From: JALYOC01 sp036675345
GTDB taxonomy: Bacteria; Myxococcota; Myxococcia; Myxococcales; Myxococcaceae
Reading direction: 5' to 3'
Length of the DNA: 64,000 nucleotides
NCBI GenBank assembly: GCA_036675345.1
Contig: JAKFFE010000034.1
Span: 1-64,000, forward strand
Shown here: positions 7,407-16,182 of the stretch, in pieces
Layout: each line of letters begins with the position of its first letter
How positions within the stretch are numbered: position 1 is the first letter of the stretch
The notes under the pieces: generated by a model
Databases searched by the model: none
The model's input: only the letters and a program-made list of their open reading frames with translations
Told to the model about the DNA's origin: nothing
Translations under genes and position numbers: made by a program

Positions 7407-9062
7407 GTGGGGCCCAAATGGACTAGGCTGCCCAGCGTGCGTACGTCCCCTTCCGTTCGCTTCGCAGCGGTGTCCTCCCTCCTCTGGGTCGTCGGCTCCG
7501 GCTGTTCGGATGCGCCTCCCGGCAACCCGCTCCCCGATCCTCCCGCGGTGACCGTGGTGTTGCCCAACCCGACCGTGGTGGGCACCCAGATCCGGGTGGA
7601 GATCACCGTCACCGGGTGCGACCAGGTCCAGAAGGTGGAGCTGTTCGACGATCAGCTGCTGCTGCGGACCCTGACCTTCTCCGGCAATCCGCTGACCTTC
7701 GACGTGCCGGCCAACCAGATACCCTACCGCAACGGGATCGCCGCCAATCCCCTCTTCAAGGCCAAGGCGATCTGCACCGACGGCAGGCACAACACCTCCG
7801 CTCCCGCGTCGGGCCGGTTCCTACCGGTGGATCGGGTGATCCGCGCGGTGGGCGGTGGCCAGACGGTGACCGACACCTTCGTGGCCACCGGCGCCGGTTC
7901 GGGGACCCGCTTTCTGGGCTGCAGCGAGGACCCGGCGGGCGGGCAGCGCCAGGTGGTGGCGGTGAACGCGGAAGGGTCGCTGATCAACGTCAACAACTCG
8001 CTGGCCATCGCCTGTTCGGACGCGGCCACCTTCTCCGAACGGACCGTGTTCGGCACCCGCTGGATGCTGGAGCCCTACGACGCGAACAACCCCACCAAGC
8101 CCTCGGGGCTGCTGGAGCTGAACGATGAGCTGGGGCCCACCCACCTCGCCGCGGTCAGCACCTTTGCCTCCAAGGCGCTGGCGATGGCGGTGGCCCCGGA
8201 CGGGGACGTGGTGGTGGCGATCCTCAACCCGATCAGCGATCAGCTGCTGGAGCTGCGCCGGATCCGCCACGGGGCCGGGGTGGTGGGGCCCGACTACAGC
8301 CAGTGGCCGATCCAGGTGATCCCCGCGGGGCTGATCATCTCCAACATCGTGATCGACCGCAGCGCCCAGGTGGCGGTGACCAGCTGGCGCGAGCCGATTG
8401 GAAACCCCAACGTGGGCGAGGTGGTGGTGGACCGGTTCGACTACCGCAATGGCAACCGGCTGGCGCAGTACGTGATGCGGCAGATCGCCTTTGGGCTGGG
8501 CAACTCGGCGCCAAGGCCGATTGCGCGGCTCAACGCCAACGGGTCGGTGGTGTACTTCCCGCTCCAGGTCACCTCGGTCACCAGCCAGGTGGTGGCCTGC
8601 GCCACCCGCACCCCCGGCTGCAGCAACCTGCCTGGTTCGGATGGCCAGCCGGCCGGGCTGCTCTGGGAGAGCGAGGTCCTCCCCGCGCCGCTGCTGATCG
8701 CGCACCCCTACGCGTCTGACTCCCGGCTGGCCGCGATCGGCGCCACCGCGGCCTGGTTCCTCAACGCCCAGACCGGCGCGGTGGTGCGCAGCAGCCAGCC
8801 GCTCCGCCCCGCCGGCGCCCTGGTGTTCCTGGCCTTCCAGGAGGGCCGGGCCAAGGACTTCTATCTGCTCTCCGGCAGCAGCCGACCCACCGAGCTGATC
8901 GCGCTGGAGAACGCCGAAGGGGGAGAGCTGATCCGCTTCGGACTGGCCAATGGCAGCCTGAGCGTGGCGGTGGGAGACGACGGCCACCCCTGGTTCCGGG
9001 TGAACAACGACCTGCTCAAGCCCCACCGGCTGGTCGAATACCGGCGGGCCAAAATCCAGTAG
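7407..9062 (+). CDS. exported lipoprotein-like protein, unrecognised
   Basis: A protein of up to 551 residues with an N-terminal signal (RFAAVSSLLWVV) and GSGC, a plausible lipoprotein cleavage site. The first start, GTG at 7407, has GGGGGG upstream; GTG at 7437 would give a more typical signal peptide (residues RTSPSVRFAA...), so the true start is uncertain. After a short Ig-like segment (about 40-130) the rest alternates short beta-strands and turns and could be a beta-propeller or similar repeat fold (for example AVAPDGDVVVAIL, VGDDGHPWFRV), but I do not recognise a family. Six or more cysteines suggest disulphides. It is divergent from the kinase and 135 bp upstream of another exported protein. 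Confidence 0.75.
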   Translation: MGPKWTRLPSVRTSPSVRFAAVSSLLWVVGSGCSDAPPGNPLPDPPAVTVVLPNPTVVGTQIRVEITVTGCDQVQKVELFDDQLLLRTLTFSGNPLTFDVPANQIPYRNGIAANPLFKAKAICTDGRHNTSAPASGRFLPVDRVIRAVGGGQTVTDTFVATGAGSGTRFLGCSEDPAGGQRQVVAVNAEGSLINVNNSLAIACSDAATFSERTVFGTRWMLEPYDANNPTKPSGLLELNDELGPTHLAAVSTFASKALAMAVAPDGDVVVAILNPISDQLLELRRIRHGAGVVGPDYSQWPIQVIPAGLIISNIVIDRSAQVAVTSWREPIGNPNVGEVVVDRFDYRNGNRLAQYVMRQIAFGLGNSAPRPIARLNANGSVVYFPLQVTSVTSQVVACATRTPGCSNLPGSDGQPAGLLWESEVLPAPLLIAHPYASDSRLAAIGATAAWFLNAQTGAVVRSSQPLRPAGALVFLAFQEGRAKDFYLLSGSSRPTELIALENAEGGELIRFGLANGSLSVAVGDDGHPWFRVNNDLLKPHRLVEYRRAKIQ

Positions 9063-9197
9063 CAGGTGGGAGTCGCCCCCACCCGGGTGCGACAGGCACG
9101 CCCCACTCCGTGCAGCGGGCTGCGCAGGGCGCGCCGCCAACCCCGCGGAAACCCACTCTGGGCGGACGGTTCGAACCTTGCTGTAGTTCAGGTCCGT

Positions 9198-10625
9198 ATG
9201 GACCTTCGAACCCGCCTGCTGCTGACCGCGGTCCTGACCTCCAGCGCCGCCCTGGCTGCCCCGGAGCACCGGGCCGAACCGGTGCCGGTGGAGTTCTCCC
9301 ACTCCAAGCAGGCCTTCGAACCCTGGAGCTTCGACACCGGCTGGATGCCTCGGCCCAACCCCAAGGGGGGCACGGGCCTCCCGCCGATCCAGGTCCGCTT
9401 CGCGGGCTTTCTGGGCGGAGGGATGCGGGCCTCGGCCCAGGGTGAGGTGGAGCTGGGCTGGTCGCCCTGGCAGCACTGGGGAACCGGCACTCCGGATGGC
9501 GGCGAGCTGTCGATGGACCTGGGCGTGGAGCTGCAGACCTATCTTCGGCTGACCCTCACCCTGCCGGACGGGTCCCCCTTCCAGTGGGAGGGGGAGCTCC
9601 CCGGGGTGAAGGGCTTTGACTACCGGTTCGCCGCGGACGGGACCTTCACTCCGTTCCTGATGCCCGGCGGGGTCGGATCCCCGGAGGTGCTGGTCAGCGA
9701 CGCAATCCAGAAGACGCAGCTGTTCTCGATTCCGCTCACCCCGACGCTGATCCCGATCCCGGAGGTGAACGGCACCCTGGACGTGTACGCCGGCGGGGTG
9801 CTGGACCTGCTGTTGAAGAACGGCCGGCTGGTGTTCCCCCAGGGCAGCGTGATCCGCGAGGACGCGCCGCTGGAGTTCAGCCCGGTCCCCGGGGCGATGT
9901 TCGGCACCGAGGTCGGGTACCAGGCCACCGCGGTCTACAGCTCGATCCTGGAGCTGGAGCCCACGGTGACCCTCCACATCGGACCGCTGGACTGGTCGCT
10001 GGCTGCGTTCCCGATCCCGGTGCCGCTGACCCCGATCGAGGAGCTCTGGGACTTCAACGGGGGCGAGCCCACCCCGATCGAGTTCGCCTTGCCCCGCGCG
10101 GAGCTGTTCGACGTGGACGGCGCGGCGCTGCTGATCTCCGGCGGTGAGCTGGAGTTCGGCACCGGCCCCGACGGCGAGGAGGTCTCCCGGACGGTTCGGC
10201 TGACCAACGTGGGGTTGGCACCGCTGAGCGCGAGCTTTTCAGTCAGCGGCGCGGGCTTCACCGTGGACTCGGTGGAGGCGTTGACCCTGGAGCCGTACGG
10301 GATCGCGGAGCGGGTGATCACCCTGCGCCGCGGCGCCACCGCGGCCAGCGGAGTGCTGGCGGTCCAGTCCAGCGATCCGTCCGGCCCCTCCAGCTTCCGG
10401 CTCACCGAGAAGCAGGAGGTGGTGGAGGTGGACGGCGGAAGCGGAAACCCCACCGATGGCGGGACCGGGGGTACGGCCGACGGCGGCTCCGACGGGGGGC
10501 TCCATGAGCCCTTCGACGAGCGGCCGATGGGCTGCGCCAGCGCGGGGGGATCCGCCGCGGTCTTCCCGGTCGGATTGGCGCTGCTGCTGGGCGTCCTGCT
10601 GCGGCGGCGCGGCGGGAACTCGTAG
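9198..10625 (+). CDS. exported protein with choice-of-anchor-D-like domain and MYXO-CTERM-type tail
   Basis: A 475-residue protein from ATG 9198, which gives a clean signal peptide (MDLRTRLLLTAVLTSSAALAA); the open frame upstream of it is not needed. The middle is beta-rich with no family I recognise. Residues about 310-415 resemble an Ig-like choice-of-anchor-D/ASPM-SPD-2 domain (LTNVGLAPLSASFSVSGAGF). A Gly/Asp-rich spacer leads to a C-terminal sorting signal: a Cys-containing GCASAGGSAA, a hydrophobic stretch FPVGLALLLGVLL and a basic RRRGG end. This is the pattern of MYXO-CTERM tails, which are cleaved and anchored at the cell surface in myxobacteria. It is followed by a convergent gene 60 bp away. 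Confidence 0.82.
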   Translation: MDLRTRLLLTAVLTSSAALAAPEHRAEPVPVEFSHSKQAFEPWSFDTGWMPRPNPKGGTGLPPIQVRFAGFLGGGMRASAQGEVELGWSPWQHWGTGTPDGGELSMDLGVELQTYLRLTLTLPDGSPFQWEGELPGVKGFDYRFAADGTFTPFLMPGGVGSPEVLVSDAIQKTQLFSIPLTPTLIPIPEVNGTLDVYAGGVLDLLLKNGRLVFPQGSVIREDAPLEFSPVPGAMFGTEVGYQATAVYSSILELEPTVTLHIGPLDWSLAAFPIPVPLTPIEELWDFNGGEPTPIEFALPRAELFDVDGAALLISGGELEFGTGPDGEEVSRTVRLTNVGLAPLSASFSVSGAGFTVDSVEALTLEPYGIAERVITLRRGATAASGVLAVQSSDPSGPSSFRLTEKQEVVEVDGGSGNPTDGGTGGTADGGSDGGLHEPFDERPMGCASAGGSAAVFPVGLALLLGVLLRRRGGNS

Positions 10626-10685
10626 GCGAACCCTTTCGACCACCGGTTGATCCTCCAGGCGGGGGGATGAAACCTGCGGTCCGGC

Positions 10686-11984
10686 TCAGCGTGCCGCGGG
10701 GATGGCGTGCTTGGCCCGCAATTGGTTCGCGGCAGCGCGCAGGTCCAGGAAGGAATCGTAGCGGCACTCCTCCAGCACCTCCGGCGGAAGGACCTTCAGT
10801 CGGGCCATGCCGGCCACAAACCCCTCCCGGCAGATACCGCAGTTTCCCCGTTCGTAGAGGGTCAAGAGCAGCGGAGCGAGGTGCGGTCCACCGCCCTCGT
10901 CGACGGCATCTCGGAGGATCAGCCCCGCGGTGTGGATTTCGTCCTCGTCGGTGATGCCCGCCAGGACGCTCGCGACCCATGGCACCTCGTCGCTGCGCAG
11001 GCCCTTTTGGAGACCGCGCAAGGCTTCGACCTTGGGCGGCAACCGGCTGAGATCCTCCTTCGCGCGGACGCGAACTTCCTCGACATCAAGGTGGCGGAGG
11101 GCACTCCAGGTCCTATCCACCAGCTCCTCGTCATCGCTGTTCAGGAGTTGGAGGAGGGCACCGGGCGGTCCCGGAAACTTCCGGTCTTCGAAGGCGAGGA
11201 GAATCCGGAGGCGCACTTCCGGGGACACCGCGCCAAGTGCAGCGGCCGCCTTGAGCAACTCGCCTTCTGGGGCTTCCCTCCCCCATCTGCGAAACACCCA
11301 CCGCGAAGTGCGGTCGATGGACGAGCCAGCCAGGGCCTCGAACGTGAGGGCGAACGGGAGGGGCCTGGGAGGACCGGGGACCCGCTGTGCCTTGGAGGCG
11401 CGGTAGACCTGCACCGCTTCCGAGTACCTCCGGATGTACGGGTCGCTCACCGCGCCTCGGGTCAGGACCTCGGCGGCTGCATCCGTTCCGAAGTCGGTCT
11501 CGGCAATCTGCAGCGGCTGAAGTTCCCATTCGTCGGCGCGTTCCTTCGTCAGCACCCGACCCAGTTCATGGGCGACAAGCGCCAGGCCGGACAATCCGCT
11601 GACCGCGACCAACTGCACTGCTCCCGGCCTCGCTACTTCCTCCACCGAGCGAAGGAAGGTCTCTCGAATGGCCTGCTCCGCGGCGGCGCTTCCATCCAGC
11701 ACGAAGAGATAGGCCAGCTCCAGCAACTGCTCCCGATCCCAGGAGTCACGGTGCGGGAGCGCCGCGAGGATCGGCGCCTCCAGTGGGTCCCGGGTCCCGG
11801 TCTTCACCAGGACATCGAACAGGTACTCGGCGCGAGAGCCCTCCGACTGACGGTCGATGCCGGTCCAGTGGGTACAGGCATCCAGCAGGATCTCATCGAG
11901 CCGGTCTCGCGGGGCCTCGTCCGCACGGAGGATCGCGAACCCTCGACCCTGGCGCAGCCAACGGCCGTACTGATCACCCTTCAT
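10686..11984 (-). CDS. unrecognised 432-residue protein, possibly HEAT-like helical repeats
   Basis: A 432-residue soluble protein without signal peptide or membrane segment. It is mostly helical: paired helices with Leu/Ala/Glu patterns between residues 220 and 400 (for example RLRILLAFEDRKFPGPPGALLQLL and DVEEVRVRAKEDL) suggest HEAT-like repeats. One CGIC pair lies near residue 385. Base composition and codon use look slightly less extreme in third-position GC than the flanking tlyA/dxs genes, which would fit later acquisition, but I have not computed this. Ends 60 bp from the stop of the convergent surface-protein gene. No function can be assigned. Confidence 0.65.
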   Translation of the reverse strand: MKGDQYGRWLRQGRGFAILRADEAPRDRLDEILLDACTHWTGIDRQSEGSRAEYLFDVLVKTGTRDPLEAPILAALPHRDSWDREQLLELAYLFVLDGSAAAEQAIRETFLRSVEEVARPGAVQLVAVSGLSGLALVAHELGRVLTKERADEWELQPLQIAETDFGTDAAAEVLTRGAVSDPYIRRYSEAVQVYRASKAQRVPGPPRPLPFALTFEALAGSSIDRTSRWVFRRWGREAPEGELLKAAAALGAVSPEVRLRILLAFEDRKFPGPPGALLQLLNSDDEELVDRTWSALRHLDVEEVRVRAKEDLSRLPPKVEALRGLQKGLRSDEVPWVASVLAGITDEDEIHTAGLILRDAVDEGGGPHLAPLLLTLYERGNCGICREGFVAGMARLKVLPPEVLEECRYDSFLDLRAAANQLRAKHAIPAAR

Positions 11985-12038
11985 GGTCGCCAGCGAAGCA
12001 CAGCCGACGTTGGTGCGGGAGCACTGGCGGGCAGCGGG

Positions 12039-12251
12039 TCAGACGACGGCGAAAGAGACGCTGAAGTGTTCGGGGGGAGCCTCGCCATGCTCCAGGCGAT
12101 CGGCGACCACCCTCAGGGCCAGGGCTTCGACGGCGGCCAGGGCAGTTTCACGCGTCTGCCCGTAGGCCAGCACACCCGGCAAATCGGACACCTCCGCGAT
12201 CCATCGGCCGTCGCTCTCCCTGGCCAACTCGATGTCGAAGCGAAGTCCCAT
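12039..12251 (-). CDS. HicB-like antitoxin-family protein, no HicA partner seen
   Basis: A 70-residue protein starting MGLRFDIELARESDGRW at ATG 12251; an upstream TTG in frame is less likely. The pattern beta-strand, DGRWIAEVSDLPGVLAYGQT, then helix ETALAAVEALALRVV is the HicB/UPF0150 partial RNase-H fold. In complete systems HicB neutralises the small HicA mRNA interferase next to it. Here only 54 bp separate this gene from the next one downstream and 73 bp from tlyA upstream, too little for a HicA gene of about 60 residues. It lacks the DNA-binding C-terminal domain of long HicB proteins. It may be an orphan antitoxin or a HicB-fold protein with another role. Confidence 0.75.
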   Translation of the reverse strand: MGLRFDIELARESDGRWIAEVSDLPGVLAYGQTRETALAAVEALALRVVADRLEHGEAPPEHFSVSFAVV

Positions 12252-12324
12252 GTCTGCCCAGGAAGCCAACAGCCCGAGGCGACTCGAGCATCCTGACGCC
12301 TGACGCTAGGGGATCTCTGACCGG

Positions 12325-13071
12325 CTACGGCTTCCGAGCCGCCAACAGCGCTTCCACGTTTCCTGCCGGTCCGGCGATCGACGAGTCCACCACCCCCAGG
12401 GTCTGCAGTCCCGCGGCCTCGGTGAAGGCGCGGATCCCGTCGATCGCCTCCTGCCGGGCCACCGGATCCTTCACCACCCCGCCTTTGCCCACGTTCTCCT
12501 TGCCCACCTCGAACTGCGGCTTCACCAGCGCCACCAGCAGCCCGCCCGGCTTGAGCTTGGGCAGCACCGAGGGCAGCACCTGCCGCAGGGAGATGAAGGA
12601 GACGTCGATCACCACCACGTCCACCGGTTCGGGCAGCTCCGCGTCGGTGAGGTAGCGGGCGTTGACTCCCTCCCGGGAGATCACCCGGGGGTCGGCCCGC
12701 AGCTTCTCGTGCAACTGCGCGTGGCCGACGTCGATGGCGTGGACCCGCACCGCGCCCTCCTGCAACAGGCAGTCGGTGAACCCTCCGGTGGAGGCGCCGA
12801 TGTCCGCGCAGACCGCTCCCTTCACCTTCAGCCCGAACTGGTCCAGCGCGCCCTTGAGCTTGAGGCCTCCGCGGGAGACGTACGGCAGCACCTCGCCCTT
12901 GAGGCGGATCGGCGCGTCCACCGGGACCTGGTGTCCGGGCTTGTCCACCCGCTGATCGTCCACCACCACCTGCCCGGCCAGGATCAGTCCCTGGGCCTTG
13001 GCGCGGGAGTCGGCCAGGCCGCGCTCCAGCACCAGCACATCCAGGCGTTCCTTCTTCGGTCGGCGCTCCAT
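12325..13071 (-). CDS. tlyA: TlyA-family rRNA 2'-O-methyltransferase
   Basis: A 248-residue protein with an S4 RNA-binding domain at residues 8-65 (RLDVLVLERGLADSRAKAQ) and a FtsJ-like methyltransferase domain after it: RGGLKLKGAL, the SAM-binding DIGASTGGFTDCLL and the catalytic-side DVVVIDVSFISLRQ. TlyA proteins methylate 16S and 23S rRNA at cytidine 2'-OH in mycobacteria; the older name haemolysin is misleading. The gene begins 2 bp after the dxs stop, so it is cotranscribed with the isoprenoid genes; the dxs-tlyA neighbourhood is common in other bacteria. It appears to be the last gene of the long minus-strand run starting in the Tad cluster. Confidence 0.93.
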   Translation of the reverse strand: MERRPKKERLDVLVLERGLADSRAKAQGLILAGQVVVDDQRVDKPGHQVPVDAPIRLKGEVLPYVSRGGLKLKGALDQFGLKVKGAVCADIGASTGGFTDCLLQEGAVRVHAIDVGHAQLHEKLRADPRVISREGVNARYLTDAELPEPVDVVVIDVSFISLRQVLPSVLPKLKPGGLLVALVKPQFEVGKENVGKGGVVKDPVARQEAIDGIRAFTEAAGLQTLGVVDSSIAGPAGNVEALLAARKP

Positions 13072-13073
13072 GG

Positions 13074-14864
13074 CTACAGCTCCTTGGCCGCGCGGTGGAT
13101 TCCCGCCGCGTCCAGCCCCAGCTCGCGCCGTTGCACCCGGGCGTCGCCGTGCGGGACGTAGCGATCCGGCAGCCCCAGCAACCGGACCTTGGCGGAGAGT
13201 CCCTCCGCGGCCAGCAACTCCAGCACCGCGCTGCCCAGGCCTCCCTGGGTGGTGCCCTCCTCCACAGTCACCAGCCGGCCGCCGCGGGCCGCCTCCAGGA
13301 TCGCCTCCCGATCCAGCGGCAGCACCCGGGCATCCAGCACGCTCCAGCCCGGTTCAGTGGCGGCGGCCTCCAGCGCCGGCAGCGCCAGGGTGCCCAGCGC
13401 CACCAGGGTCAGCTGCGGCAAGCAATCCGCGGGCCCGGAAATGTAGCCTGTCCCCTTTATTGACGCGGCGCGCTTGAGCCAGCGGGCCTGGCGCAGCGGA
13501 CTGCCCTTCTCCCAGCCCGGCGGTGCGGGGGCCAGGGTTCCTCGGGGAAAGCGGATCGCCGACGGGCCGTCGTGGGCCAGCGCCGCCTCCAGGGTGGGGG
13601 CCAGATCCTCGCCGTAGACCGGCGCGGCGATCACCATCCTCGGCAAGGGCCTGAGGAAGGAGAGATCGAACGCTCCTTGATGGGTGGCCCCGTCCGCGCC
13701 CACCAACCCGGCCCGATCCACCGCGAACACCACCGGGAGGTTGGGCAGGCAGACGTCGTGGATGATCTGGTCGTACGCGCGCTGCAGGAAGGTCGAGTAG
13801 ATCGCGCACACCGGCCGCAGGCCTCTGGCGGCCAGGCCGGCGCTGAAGGTCACCGCGTGCTGCTCGGCGATCCCCACGTCGTAGACCCGCTTCGGGAAGC
13901 GATCCCTCAGCCCGGTCAGCGCCGAACCTTCCAGCATCGCCGGGGTCACCACCACCACCCGGGGGTCCCGCTCCATCGCTTCGGCCAGGGCGTCGGCAAA
14001 GCCTTCGCTGTAGGTGCGCTGCCCTCCCCGGGAGCGGACCAGCTTTCCGTCCCGCCACTCGTACGGCCCCATCGCGTGGCCACGGGTGGTGGCGTCCGCC
14101 TCCGCGTCCGGAAAACCGCGGCCCTTCTGGGTGTGGACGTGGACCACGATCGGCTTTCGGGCGTTGCGCGCCTCCCGGAAGGCGGCGATCAGCGCGGGCA
14201 GGTCGTGCCCCTCCACCGGGCCCAGATAGGTGAAGCCGAGGGACTCGAAGAAGGACCGGGCGCGGGTGGTGCGCAGCAACTGCGACACCGCCCCCACGTT
14301 GGGCGAGATCGACATCTGGTTGTCGTTGAGCACCACCACCAGCGGCTCGGGCCAGTTGCCGGCGTTGTTCAGCCCCTCGAAGGTCAGCCCTCCGGTCAGC
14401 GCGCCGTCTCCCAGGATCGCCACCACCTTGCCGGGTCGGTTCAGCCGGGCGTTGGCCTCCAGCATCCCCAGCGCGGCGCTGACCGCGGTGCAGGCGTGCC
14501 CGGCCAGCAAGGCGTCGTGCGGGCTCTCCACCGGGTCCAGGAAGGGGGCGATCCCGTCCTGCTGCCTCAGGGTGTGCATCCGCGCGGCGCGGCCGGTGAG
14601 CAGCTTGTGGGCGTAGGTCTGGTGCCCCACGTCGAACACCAGCTTGTCCTCCGGCGACTTGAACACCCGGTGCAGGGCGACGATCAGCTCCACCGCGCCC
14701 AGCGAGGCGCCCAGGTGCCCGCCCACCTTGCCGCAGACGGCGATGATCTCTCCTCGCAGCTCCTCGCACAGCCGGGGCAGCTCGGACTCGGGCAGGGCCC
14801 GCAGCGCCTTGGGCGACTCCACCTGGGCCAGCAGGGAGTCCCCCGTCCCGGGGACGGTGCTCAC
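13074..14864 (-). CDS. dxs: 1-deoxy-D-xylulose-5-phosphate synthase (with REP-derived in-frame insertion)
   Basis: A 596-residue thiamine-diphosphate enzyme that condenses pyruvate and glyceraldehyde-3-phosphate, the first step of the MEP isoprenoid pathway. Key marks: GGHLGASLGAVEL, the cofactor motif GDGALTGGLTFEGLNNAG, NDNQMSISPNVG and YDVGIAEQHAVT with the conserved Glu. The start is a GTG whose TGA-overlap (GTGA) with the ispA stop couples the two genes; a longer frame upstream lies inside ispA. Near residues 468-477 the protein reads SIKGTGYISG, which is the translation of a REP-like repeat copy (13434-13461). This falls in the linker before the C-terminal transketolase-like domain, where other DXS proteins have a variable loop, so activity is probably kept. 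Confidence 0.95.
   Translation of the reverse strand: MSTVPGTGDSLLAQVESPKALRALPESELPRLCEELRGEIIAVCGKVGGHLGASLGAVELIVALHRVFKSPEDKLVFDVGHQTYAHKLLTGRAARMHTLRQQDGIAPFLDPVESPHDALLAGHACTAVSAALGMLEANARLNRPGKVVAILGDGALTGGLTFEGLNNAGNWPEPLVVVLNDNQMSISPNVGAVSQLLRTTRARSFFESLGFTYLGPVEGHDLPALIAAFREARNARKPIVVHVHTQKGRGFPDAEADATTRGHAMGPYEWRDGKLVRSRGGQRTYSEGFADALAEAMERDPRVVVVTPAMLEGSALTGLRDRFPKRVYDVGIAEQHAVTFSAGLAARGLRPVCAIYSTFLQRAYDQIIHDVCLPNLPVVFAVDRAGLVGADGATHQGAFDLSFLRPLPRMVIAAPVYGEDLAPTLEAALAHDGPSAIRFPRGTLAPAPPGWEKGSPLRQARWLKRAASIKGTGYISGPADCLPQLTLVALGTLALPALEAAATEPGWSVLDARVLPLDREAILEAARGGRLVTVEEGTTQGGLGSAVLELLAAEGLSAKVRLLGLPDRYVPHGDARVQRRELGLDAAGIHRAAKEL
13434..13461 (-). repeat. REP-like half-element inside dxs coding sequence
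   Basis: Read on the minus strand, 28 bases beginning AATAAAGGGGACAGG match the left arm of the REPIN at 34580-34607 with a single mismatch (13438). A weaker match continues inward (GATTGC is shared). There is no second arm nearby, so this is a lone half. It is in frame with dxs and adds about ten codons. Confidence 0.88.
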
Positions 14865-15766
14865 TTCTGCCGCTCCACCACGTACCGCGCCAGCGCCGCC
14901 AGCGGGCCGGGGGACGGTTCCAGCGCGGAGACGGCCGCGATGGCCATCTCCACCCGGTCCTGCATCATCTTCCGCGAGCGGGCCATCCCGATCACCGCCG
15001 GGAAGGTGAAGCGGCCCGCCGCGGCGTCCGCTCCCGCGGGCTTGCCCAACTGCTTCGGGTCCCCGGAGACGTCCAGCACGTCGTCCGCTACCTGGAAGGC
15101 CAGCCCGATGCTGTCCCCGTAGGTGGCCGCCGCCTCCAGTTGGGCCTGGTTGGCGCCGGCGCACAGCGCGCCCATCCGGCAGGCGGCGCGGATCAGGGCC
15201 CCGGTCTTGAGCCGGTGCAGCCGCAGCAGGTAGCCCTCCTCTGCGGGGCGGTCCTCGGCGATGTCCAGCATCTGCCCGCCCACCATCCCCGCCGCGCCGG
15301 CGGCGGCGGCCAGCTCCCGGACCAGGGTCAGGCGCAGCGGTTCGGGGCCCGAGGCCAGCAGGCCGAAGGCCTCGGTCAGCAGGGCATCCCCGGCCAGGAT
15401 CGCCGTCGCCTCTCCGTACACCTTGTGGTTGGTGGGCTGGCCGCGACGCAGATCGTCGTCGTCCATCGCCGGGAGATCGTCGTGAATCAGCGAGTAGGTG
15501 TGGATGAACTCCAGCGCGCAGGCCGCATCCTCGGTCAGCTTCCCGCCGGCGTTGCTCTGCTGCCCCACCGCCTCCGCGAAGGCCAGCGCGAGCACCGGCC
15601 GCAGCCGCTTGCCGCCGCCCAGCAGTGAGTAGCGGGACGCGTCCAGCAGCCGGGCGGGGACCTTGTCCCCGAAGCCCTCCAGCCGTTCGCCCAGCAGCTG
15701 CTCCACCCGGGCCTGCCTCAGCTGCAGGTAGTGGGTGAGATCGAAGTCGGTTCGCTCTGCGTTCAT
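14861..15766 (-). CDS. ispA: short-chain polyprenyl diphosphate synthase (farnesyl/geranylgeranyl type)
   Basis: A 301-residue trans-prenyltransferase. The first aspartate-rich motif is DDLPAMDDDDLRRG and the second is DDVLDVSGD; GGGKRLRPVL and the K in HRLKTGALI also fit. It adds isopentenyl diphosphate to allylic diphosphates to give farnesyl or geranylgeranyl diphosphate. The two residues between the first Asp pair suggest the FPP/GGPP type found in proteobacterial IspA, but chain length cannot be fixed from sequence. The ATG at 15766 overlaps the stop of the upstream response regulator (ATGA), and its own stop overlaps the dxs start (GTGA), so the three genes are translationally coupled. 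The longer frame to 15967 lies inside the regulator gene. Confidence 0.94.
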   Translation of the reverse strand: MNAERTDFDLTHYLQLRQARVEQLLGERLEGFGDKVPARLLDASRYSLLGGGKRLRPVLALAFAEAVGQQSNAGGKLTEDAACALEFIHTYSLIHDDLPAMDDDDLRRGQPTNHKVYGEATAILAGDALLTEAFGLLASGPEPLRLTLVRELAAAAGAAGMVGGQMLDIAEDRPAEEGYLLRLHRLKTGALIRAACRMGALCAGANQAQLEAAATYGDSIGLAFQVADDVLDVSGDPKQLGKPAGADAAAGRFTFPAVIGMARSRKMMQDRVEMAIAAVSALEPSPGPLAALARYVVERQK

Positions 15767-16182
15767 TCCGGTCTGCTGGACCCGGAGCCGTCCGGTGACA
15801 CCAGCTCGCGAATCCTGCCGATCAGCGTCTGAATGTCGACCGGTTTGGTGAAGTAGTCCGCCGCGCCGGCATCCAGTCCCCGCTTGACGTCCGAGGCAGA
15901 CGCGCGCGCGGAGACGAACACCACCGGGATCTGGGCGAACTCCTCGTTCTGGTGCACCGAACGGCACAGCTCGAAGCCGTCGATCCAGGACATGTTCACG
16001 TCCATCAGGATCAGGTCCGGGCGGTCCACGTGCAGGGTGGAGATCAGCCGCAGCCCGTTGGCGGCCTGGGCCACGTCGAACCCCTGGTGGCGCAGGGCCA
16101 TCGCCAGCATGTCCCGCATCTCGCGATCGTCATCGACGATCATCACCTTGCGGGGAGGGCGATCAGAAGGGGACGTCGTCAT
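15763..16182 (-). CDS. single-domain response regulator (CheY-like)
   Basis: A 139-residue receiver from ATG 16182. It has the acidic pocket VDDD, the phosphorylation site D in LILMDVNMS, the switch residue region VFVSARAS and K in YFTKPVD. There is no output domain, so it must act by protein contact. The unusual position between exonuclease VII small subunit and prenyl synthase suggests it is carried along in the operon rather than serving either. Its start lies inside the last codons of xseB (20-bp overlap) and its stop overlaps ispA (ATGA). The cognate kinase is not evident; the hybrid kinase at 4818-7346 is one candidate only by being in the window. Confidence 0.9.
   Translation of the reverse strand: MTTSPSDRPPRKVMIVDDDREMRDMLAMALRHQGFDVAQAANGLRLISTLHVDRPDLILMDVNMSWIDGFELCRSVHQNEEFAQIPVVFVSARASASDVKRGLDAGAADYFTKPVDIQTLIGRIRELVSPDGSGSSRPE

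Noticed and set aside
9066..9197. 44-residue N-terminal extension of the MYXO-CTERM-type protein
   Set aside because: It would place residues before a clean signal peptide that begins at ATG 9198.
11985..12038. HicA toxin gene next to the HicB-like gene
   Set aside because: Only 54 bp on one side and 73 bp on the other; no frame of adequate length.
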